Of a stretch of DNA of 64,000 nucleotides, positions 57,178 through 64,000 are shown in pieces. Every line of letters starts with the position of its first letter. Position 1 is the first letter of the stretch. This DNA comes from Aralia elata (lineage: Eukaryota; Streptophyta; Magnoliopsida; Apiales; Araliaceae). The translations under genes and the position numbers were made by a program. The notes under the pieces are model-generated. The model searched no databases and was not told the origin of the DNA. It worked only from the letters and a program-made list of their open reading frames with translations. The stretch is from NCBI GenBank assembly GCA_034770075.1, contig JAVJAP010000028.1, positions 62,001 to 126,000 of the forward strand, given 5' to 3'.

Positions 57178-57890
57178 AGCCAACTGAATGCAAATTCCAG
57201 ACACAAAAGAGAAGTGACCTCAGTTTTGGAGATATCAATGCAGGTCATATTTACTTTAAACAAAATATTCTTACAATCAAAATTGGGGCTTTTGCATCTA
57301 TTTACGAGCATGAATACAATTCCAGGGAAGCTGACACTTTGCTGATTGGAATTGCCGCTTTGGAACTGGCTTATGGAGGAATTCGTGTTCGAAATTGATA
57401 AGATTTGGAAGATATGATCGGGGTTTTGGGTTTCATATTGGGGTGTGATTTGATGACATGAGTACTGTATGCATTTAGAATGCTGATTCGAGAACAATTG
57501 GGTGCTAGAGTACTTTCTTCTTTCATTGGTTTTATTCTTCTGCCTTTTGCTTTGACAACGGAAGATTCGTGAAGCAAGAAGATTGCCCCGAAACTTTCAG
57601 TTCACAATTTAGTCGGTTCGGGGGGAGATAATATGGCTTTCAATTGAACTTCAACATAGGGCAAAAGAGTTATGCTGATTTAAAGGAGGGAGGTGATAAC
57701 ATATTTAATTCCCTTTTTGACGAGGAAAACTTAGACGATGTCGAAGATGTTAAGATGCTTGTTGCAGAAGAAGGAGAGTTGGTTAAGCAGAGTTTGAAGA
57801 CTGGAGTGAGATAAAGCAATTGGAGTTAAAATTGCTCAAAGCTTGTGGCGACTTACCAGCAGTTGAAATTGGTCGCGCGGTCCATGGACA
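57178..57890 (+). other. LARD interior, partly open, unidentified
   Basis: A frame at 57138-57398 reads protein-like sequence (SFGDINAGHIYFKQNILTIK, then a segment with DTLLIGIAALELAYGG), preceded by MULE end sequence. I do not recognise it. It may be a further captured gene fragment upstream of the RBP45/47 piece. Confidence 0.3.
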
Positions 57891-58545
57891 TATATCAATG
57901 GCTGTGCAGCAGCAGATGATGTCCAGCAGCCTCAATACATGCCCTGCCATTACCAACGGAGACGACAACAACAAAATGAAGTCCAGGTTCGACTTTCTAG
58001 TAAGGAGAACAAAGCGATCTGGGCCAGTGATTTACAAATCTGGGTCGAGGTGCAAAAGTTGTGGTTAATACAAACGTTGTTCGTTCAAAAGTTTATGGCT
58101 TTGTTGGGTTTGGAGATGAAAATGAGAATTCGAGGGTTATGGGTAAAATAAATGGCCAATATTGTTCTAGCGGGCCCATGTGCATAGGTGTTGCAACCCT
58201 CAAGAAGCCATCTACACATCAAGAGTACTCTTCGCAAGCTGTGGTTTTGTCTGGAAGAGCTGCTGTAAATGATGCACAGTCTGAGACTGATCTGACACAA
58301 CAATATTCGTTGGAAGGTTTGATTCTAATGCAACTAATGAAGAACTTAGACAGGTTTTTTCGCAGTTCGGTGAGGTGGTTTCTTTGAAATATCGGCTGGG
58401 AAGGGATGCGATTTTGTACAATTTGCTGACGGAGTCAGTGTGGATGATTCGATTGAATAATTGAACGATACTGTTATTAGCAGGCAGATAACCCGTCTAT
58501 ATTGGGGATGGAGTCTAGGGAACAAGCGAAATTGAGAAAACTTGG
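57891..58545 (+). pseudogene. RBP45/47-like RNA-binding protein, intronless captured pseudogene
   Basis: Shifting frames read the plan of the plant oligouridylate/poly(A)-binding RBP45/47 family. There is a glutamine-rich head (AVQQQMM... near 57900), SKENKAIWASDLQIW from the first RRM (57996-58040), a second-RRM segment with VRSKVYGFVGFGDENENSRV (58085-58143) and ATLKKPS. A third RRM follows: TNEELRQVFSQFGEVVSLKY (58335-58395), and VISRQITRLYWGWSLGNKR at about 58470-58533. The segments follow each other without introns, the first and second RRMs are joined by a deletion, and there are several frameshifts and a stop (about 58459). An mRNA-derived copy captured by the LTR element is the simplest reading. 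Functional relatives bind U-rich and poly(A) RNA in nucleus and stress granules. Confidence 0.8.
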
Positions 58546-58799
58546 ATTGCAGAAGTTCATTGATTTGCTTCAGCTTAATATAACATTTAAAGATTCAACT
58601 TTTCTGATGATTGGGTATTGTTTAGCCCTATATTAAATTCGGGCTAAATTGGTTGGGGGTAGGGTATATAAGTCTGATATGAGCTTTGACGGTCCAAAAT
58701 GTTCCGCCCATAACACTTCGGGTAACAACAATCCACTTTGGGTAGTAGCAACCCACTTCAGATAATAGCAGTTTGCTTCGGACTATATCACATCGACTT
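58546..58799. other. LARD interior, non-coding
   Basis: No gene seen. A run of short motifs with 'acttcgg' or 'gcttcgg' begins here and leads into the tandem repeat. Confidence 0.5.
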
Positions 58800-59480
58800 T
58801 ATTATGTCTTTGGCTATCTATCTTCAGCGGAGATAAGGTCGGTTATCTATCTTCAGCAGAGATAAGGTTGGTCATTTATTATGGTGATATAAGGTCGGAT
58901 CAATGCCTCCCACAGGGGTCGGAAAGGCTATGATGGTGTTATAAGGCCAGATCAATGCCTCCAACAGGGGTCGAAAAGGCTATTATGGTGTTATAAGGTC
59001 GGATTAATGCCTTCCACAGGGGTGAGGAAGGCTATTATGGTGTTATAAGGTCATATTAATGCCTCCCAAAGGGGACGGGAAGGCTATTATGGTGTTACAA
59101 GGTTGGATCAATGTCTCCCACAGGGTTGGAAAGACGATTACGGCGATATAAGATTGGATGGTGCTATAAGGTTGGACCAATGCCTCCCACAGGAGTCAAG
59201 AAGGCTATTATGACAATATAAGGTCAGATGGAGATATAAGGTTGGATCAATGTCTCTCATGGGGCCGGGAAGCTATTATGGAGATATAAGGTTGGATCAA
59301 TGACTCCCTAAGGGATCGGGATCATTGTTATGGCGATATAAGGTCGGACGGTTCTCTAGAACCTTTACATAAAGCCTCCCTAAGGGATCGGGAGCATTGT
59401 TATGGAAATATAAGGTCGGATGGGTCTCCGGAGCCTTTATTCAAAGCCTCCCTAGCGTTCGGGAGCATTCTTTCGGTGTG
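58800..59480. repeat. 52-bp tandem repeat array in the LARD
   Basis: The anchor ATGGTG occurs at 58881, 58933, 58985, 59037 and 59089, an exact 52-bp period. The unit contains GGTGTTATAAGGTCGGAT and CAATGCCTCCCACAGGGG. Further to the right the copies become irregular and shorter up to about 59480. At the left, two copies of a roughly 31-bp unit (TATCTATCTTCAGC.GAGATAAGG) lie at about 58815-58870. Confidence 0.92.
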
Positions 59481-60467
59481 ATAAGGCAGGAACTGACGTA
59501 ACAGGAAGAAATAAGGAAGGTATCTTATAGAGATCGGGAAACAGTTTACTTAAAACTCACTCGACGTCGACAAACCAATTCCTCACTTGGCGATCGGTAC
59601 ATTAGTATTGGTTGTTCACAAAAGCTCATCCTTGTCATACGCCTATAAACGGACATAAAATTTCATAGCAATTGAGGAGGTTACGACATGTCTGAGTCAG
59701 AGTTTTGTACAGAGCTTCAATGAGGCATTGGTAGGGTGGTTGCTTAAGTAGTGGAGTTAAGTCGGTTCGTCTTGGGTGATCGGTTGCGAATAACATTCGA
59801 AGGACAGACATTGGCATGCTTTGTGATAGAATGAATATTTTCTGAAGAGGGTCCGAAAGGAGGATCGGATTCAGGAGTAATTGGGGGACAACAACTATTA
59901 TCATCCTCGATTTTGTATCTAGACGACCCAACAATTGCCGAGAAAATTAATGATTTTTCAGTTTGGAATTTCGATGACGTTGGATAGTGGACAACTGGTT
60001 ATGGAGTAAGTATTCAGGTAGTTTTAGCAGATCTAGACATTCGACATCGGAAAAGTTTTGATATTCTTCCTCGGTTGGTTAGTCAAATGGAAAGGCTCTT
60101 ATATATTGGTGGACTTCGGGTAATTCACTTCAGAGAAGTGTGTTCGGCTTGCAGTTCAGAAGTTGGGGATTTTTCTCTGGTTTGATGTTTGGGAGTTAGT
60201 TCGGAAGTGGTCATTAAATTATGATAATGAATTCAGAAATTTGGATTTTGGATGTGGCTTTAACAGATCTTCAGAGGCATTTTAGAGGCCTCTCTCTTCT
60301 TATTGTTTTAAGGTTTGGCAGATTCAGGAATGTTAGAGGTTCTTATGTGTTGGCAGTAGATATGGTGGATGCAGCAGTTTTACCGACATGACACTCAGAG
60401 GGTATGGTGGACTTTTTGATTACTCTCCTATTATAAATCCTTTATAACAGGAGTGTGGGGGCAATAT
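59481..60467. other. LARD interior downstream of the array, ending in the polypurine tract
   Basis: No gag or pol motif was found in any frame. The stretch is moderately GC-rich and T/G-rich on the plus strand, and ends GAGTGTGGGGGCAATA just before the 3' LTR. Confidence 0.65.
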
Positions 60468-61043
60468 TGGGATGTAATTATTTGGGTCTAGCCAAGGTGT
60501 AACCCATTTATTTAATGGTCCGGATCTGGTGTTGGTCCATATACATTTATTTTGACAGCTTGCGGGAAAGTCCTTATTAAAGTAAGATTATGTTTCCTTA
60601 TTTGGGGGAGATAAGGAGATCTAATTTGAGAAGAAATCTATTAGTTATTAATTGTCGTTATAAGGTGATTCTAAAAAGGACTCCTACTCTTAATTGAATT
60701 CGGGTGGACATGACATCTATAAATACATCAATAAGCAACGGTTTGGGGGAGAAAACACAATAGCGTAACAGAGAAAAGAGAGAAGATACATAGTGTGAGG
60801 AGAAGGAAGAGAGAAATAAACAATTTGTACTTTCCATATTATTTTTATAGTGGATTTCTTATCTCCCCATGATTTTTTTCCAATTGGATTTTCACGTAAA
60901 ATTCTTGTATTATTATTCTATCTCCATGTGTCATTATTTTATTCCGCATACACACACTAAAACAATTACATATCCTCCATTGTAAACGTCTTCTTAGCTT
61001 GTTATTTGGTGATTTGGCGAGCGGTTAGATTTTAGAGTTAACA
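60468..61043 (+). repeat. 3' LTR of the LARD
   Basis: About 576 bp. It is longer than the 5' LTR mainly because of an insertion of about 65 bp near 60957-61020, between CGCATACAC and GAGCGGTTAG; the terminal GAGCGG..AGATTTT....TAACA is shared. Confidence 0.82.
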
Positions 61044-61944
61044 ACAGCTTCTTCTGTTAATGTATTAAATCTGATAATTGATTCAATTTGCCTTCCTCGG
61101 TTTAAGTTGCAGCTTATTTACTGTTGTACTATGAATTATTTCCGACGAAATTTTTGACGTAAATTTTCGTGGGAATTATAAAAGGTAATAAATAAATCAA
61201 TACTTAAATATAAAAGACAATTAGGACTTAGTTTGCCACTATAATAAACTAAACTACACAACTAAGTAGCATTTACTTAGTTGACTACCACTAAAATAAA
61301 AAAAAATATTATAATTAACTGTAACATAAATAAATATTATATTAAATATAATGTAAGAAAAAAAGGATAAAAATAATATAATATAAAAACTAAGTAGCAT
61401 TTACTTAGTTTGGTACTCCTAAAACGAAATAAAATAAAATGGCTCCGGATGTATACATGAAAAAATAATCTAATTTAATAAAGACTTAAGATATAATATA
61501 ATACAAAACTAAAGTAAGGAAAATAAAATAAATTAACTTAAAATAAAAAAAATTAACTTAAATTAAATTAATAATATAATATAAATAATATAAAATAAAT
61601 AAAATGAAATAAAATGAAATAAATAAATTAAATATAATATAATACAAAATAAAATTAAATAAATAAATTAAATATAATATAATACAAAATAAATAAACAA
61701 AATAAAATAAAATAAAATAAAATAAAATAAAATAAAATAACTTAAATTAAATAATATAATATAATATAATACAATACAATACAAAAAGAAATAAAATGAA
61801 ATTAAATGAAATAAATAAATTAAATTAAATATAATAATAAAAATTAGAATAAAATAAATTAAAACATTTCTGAAATTACTACATACATATCGCGTATCTT
61901 TTCCACTGCAGTTGTACAAAGTTCGCAAAAAGAACATTTCTTAA
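61044..61944. other. End of the DNA-transposon remnant and AT-rich low-complexity DNA
   Basis: 61130-61185 carries hairpin motifs (TTTCCGACGAAATTTTTGAC, TTTTCGTGGGAATTAT) like those at 50755-50840. Then to about 61870 the sequence is almost only A and T, with runs of AAATA/TAAAA pentamers (for example 61698-61740). Two copies of AACTAAGTAGCATTTACTTAGTT lie at about 61258 and 61388. Confidence 0.65.
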
Positions 61945-62538
61945 CCTTTTAAAAACTGCCCGCCCTTTTCTATACTCCACTAGATTCTGTTCTAAAACAA
62001 ACTCTAAAAAATTTGAGAGCTGAAACTTTGCAGTAAAAACATATTACTTGTGAGTTATTCAAAAGGCTTGGAAGTTAAAAGGTCAAAAATGGGAATCAAT
62101 ATCCAAAAAAATACTACATACATCTCGCGTATCTCGTATGATTAAAAGAGATGTATACAAATATTATTTTTCATCTACGAGACAAAAATCAGTTTTCGTA
62201 CAATACTTCATATGCAACTTTATTTTATACACGATGTATAGAAAATTTTTGCATCTATGCTTTTTTAAAGGATAATGTCCGCTTGAAAATTATGCAGCCA
62301 ATAATTACCTCGCATCCAAGTCTGAACAGATCTATCATCAAATAATTAAGCACCAATTTGATCCCTTCCTTTATTCCAAGATGGGGGCATGTATCAGTGT
62401 TTTGAAATTCACCGTTTTACACTATTACCAAATCGACTATTGAAAATAGACTTACTTTTTGAGCATTCCTTCCAAGATGGTACATTTGGGGCTAGAGTCG
62501 TTGGGCCTTGGCATTGAGTCTATTAAAACTGTAGAGCT

Positions 62539-63148
62539 TTAAACAAACATATTTGAATTTGAATACAGTAATATCCGTATCTTTATTCGAAAAAGAAATA
62601 TTTTATCCGTATTCGTATCCGATATTCGACGGATTTATTAAGGTACCATCAAATTCGATATTTGAAAAACTATTCGAATTCGAATATTATCCGCTTCTGA
62701 ATAACTATCCGAATTCATTAGCATAATTAATTAAATTAGTAAATAAATAATTAAAAATTATTATTATGATATTAATATAATATAACACAATCATCAACCA
62801 TATGATTAAATTATAAAATTCAGAAGAAGAAAAATATTAATTACTCTATTTAATAAAATATCTTCATGGAAGATATTTAAAAATATGATAATTTTATAAT
62901 AAGAACCATTATTTGCTCGGGATTATTCTACTGCATATCTGATTCGATAAATATGTTGGCGTACGGATGTTAAATGGATATGAATATACATGTATCCGTA
63001 TTCGTATCCGTTTATTTGCGAAGATCTCTAATCGAATACGAATAATATTCGTTTAAGTCGAATATGAATAATATCCGCTTTAAACTAATACAAACATGAA
63101 CGCATATCCTATTTTCCGGTTACCATTTACGGCCTAATTAAAAGGAGG
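62539..63148. mobile_element. Unclassified insertion with TATCCGTATTCG-type repeats
   Basis: Absent from copy 1 of the duplicated segment. Its two halves contain many copies of ATATCCGTATTCGTATCCG-like and complementary CGAATACGAATAATATTC-like motifs, so parts can fold back. No coding capacity. The borders are estimated from the comparison with 33920-33935. Confidence 0.65.
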
Positions 63149-63188
63149 GTCAATTGAATTACAAGTTGTAGACAAAGTGACAAACCAC

Positions 63189-63839
63189 CGGGGGCGGATC
63201 TATTTGAAGGGCAGCATAGGCTGCCTGTGCTGGGATTTTTATCCCATGGGTAAATTTTTTTTTTTTTTAAGGTATAGGAGTAGGGCAGAATTTATAAATT
63301 AATAAACTCAAGAGAGCAGATTAATAAAAAAGTTAAACTCGATGTATTAAAAGAAAACAAGTCTATGCTAATCTAACTTTACAAAGTATAAAGTAAAGCA
63401 GTAACATATGTATTAAAAGTTAAACCTGATGTATTAAAAAAAACAAGTCCATGCGTTGATTATGTTTTCAGTAAAATTTAGTTTAATGGGTCTTAATATC
63501 TTTTATCCATACGTTGATTATTTATTTTGAAATTTCTTTTTATTTTAGGTAACGATTTATGAATATTTATTTATTGTATATTATAGAATTCTATGTACAT
63601 TGCATAAAATAATTGATCTCAAATGGGTTGTTGACTTGTTATATATATATATATATAATATTATTACTTGTTATATTAACAATATTGTAACCAAATACAT
63701 ATTTTACATATGCAAATGTCCGTAAAACACAAAATTATCTAAAAAAAATGGCTCGGGAGCGCAGCCCCCGAACCCCCACCAAATCCGCTCTAAGACCAAA
63801 ATCCGTCCCTGCTGGATTTGATTCCTGGATCCGCATATG
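63189..63839. mobile_element. Non-autonomous hAT element, 651 bp, with exact 8-bp target duplication
   Basis: caaaccac at 63181-63188 is repeated exactly at 63840-63847. Eight bp is the hAT hallmark. The ends are imperfect inverted repeats (CGGGGGCGGATCTA and complement of TGGATCCGCATATG). The first 150 bases and a block near 63480-63600 match the ZMYM1-type element at 43319. The duplicated segment at 33960 shows the unoccupied site (gtgacatatcacatag). Confidence 0.9.
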
Positions 63840-64000
63840 CAAACCACATAGACCTTCTAGTTAAGTTAACCCTTGACAAATAATGTTTTCTTTTTAAAAT
63901 TAGAAATACATTTTTTCCTCTTAAGTTTCTCTTTTATCTTTAATACTTGCGAGAAATATAGTACAAGCAGCAGGATAATATTCAATTAACGTAAAATATA

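Larger units (their letters stand above)
51500..61043 (+). mobile_element. Large LTR retrotransposon derivative without gag or pol (LARD), host of the MULE and an RBP45/47 pseudogene
   Basis: Two LTRs (51500-52011 and 60468-61043) share GATGTAATTATTTG.GTCTAGCCAAGG, GATAAGGAGATCTAATTTG and a common end GTTAACA/GATAACA. A primer-binding-like TTGGCGCTAGAAGGAGGG follows the 5' LTR, identical over 17 bases to that of element A. A purine run GTGTGGGGGCAATA precedes the 3' LTR. Over a gap-free 197-bp stretch the LTRs differ at about 14 sites (about 7%), so the element is older than element A. The interior has no gag or pol. It holds a MULE (52531-57168), a cDNA-like RBP45/47 pseudogene and a 52-bp tandem repeat. 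It probably moved with enzymes of a related Tat element. Target duplication not found. Confidence 0.82.
61945..64000. repeat. Segmental duplication, copy 2, without the receptor kinase
   Basis: 61945-62265 matches 27910-28460. From about 62285 the sequence continues directly with the counterpart of 33667-34430, so the 5.2 kb with the LRR receptor kinase is absent. Copy 2 is interrupted by two insertions (about 62539-63148 and 63189-63839) and runs past the window edge (last matching block TTAATACTTGCGAGAAA at about 63940). Confidence 0.82.

Noticed and set aside
57111..57497. 128-codon minus-strand frame across the MULE right end
   Set aside because: It spans the MULE terminus and its target duplication, so it cannot be an ancestral gene, and has no recognisable motif.
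58800..59480. CRISPR-like array
   Set aside because: The units are contiguous with no unique spacers, and the DNA is a plant nuclear genome.
61668..61937. 89-codon minus-strand frame rich in F, Y, I and L
   Set aside because: It is the translation of AAATA/TAAAA low-complexity DNA.

Overview
The window is nuclear DNA of a flowering plant, most likely a eudicot. The evidence is GT-AG introns in FtsH-like, receptor-kinase, glycosyltransferase and CIPK-type genes, an AT-rich background, and a dense plant transposon load (Tat-type Ty3/Gypsy, CACTA, MULE, hAT, SINE, MITEs). I could not identify the species. Only two genes look intact end to end: a seven-exon FtsH-like/M41-like gene (15676-26761, +) and a two-exon LRR receptor-like kinase of the MIK2 type (28911-32958, +). 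A third, the start of a serine/arginine-rich splicing factor, runs off the left edge (1-107, -).

Layout, left to right. 1-4928: SR-protein start, AT-rich spacer, a broken CACTA tnp2-type transposase (1886-3063) and a 36-bp minisatellite. 4929-14535: a complete but dead Tat-lineage Gypsy element with 446-bp LTRs, a perfect 5-bp target duplication, gag-PR-RT-RH-(second RH)-INT, and an antisense spliced reading frame between pol and the 3' LTR. 14541-26761: the FtsH-like gene, whose introns hold an old internal duplication, a small LTR element, a MULE-type MITE and a tRNA-derived SINE. 27910-34430: the receptor kinase, flanked by sequence that recurs at the right end of the window (61945-64000), where the kinase is missing. 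35210-45203: gene wreckage, namely a membrane-protein exon, a UGT74-like pseudogene, an F-box/DUF295 pseudogene and a ZMYM1/hAT-like pseudogene. 47701-49003: two adjacent long palindromes.

49961-61185 is a nest of elements: the 5' end of a second Tat-like Gypsy, a DNA-transposon remnant, an LTR element without gag or pol (51500-61043) carrying an RBP45/47-like mRNA-derived pseudogene, and inside it a MULE (52531-57168) with 147-bp terminal inverted repeats, a FAR1-like transposase pseudogene and a captured piece of a CIPK1-like kinase gene. The last 2 kb repeat the flanks of the receptor kinase and carry a 651-bp hAT insertion with an exact 8-bp target duplication; the first copy preserves the empty site.

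The genes do not form a pathway. The window is best read as a transposon-eroded gene neighbourhood. Its most informative features are (1) a receptor-kinase presence/absence difference between two copies of one segment, (2) a MULE that carried part of a signalling kinase gene, (3) an LTR element that carried an RNA-binding-protein cDNA, and (4) the antisense spliced frame of the Tat element. All alignments and counts were made by eye.
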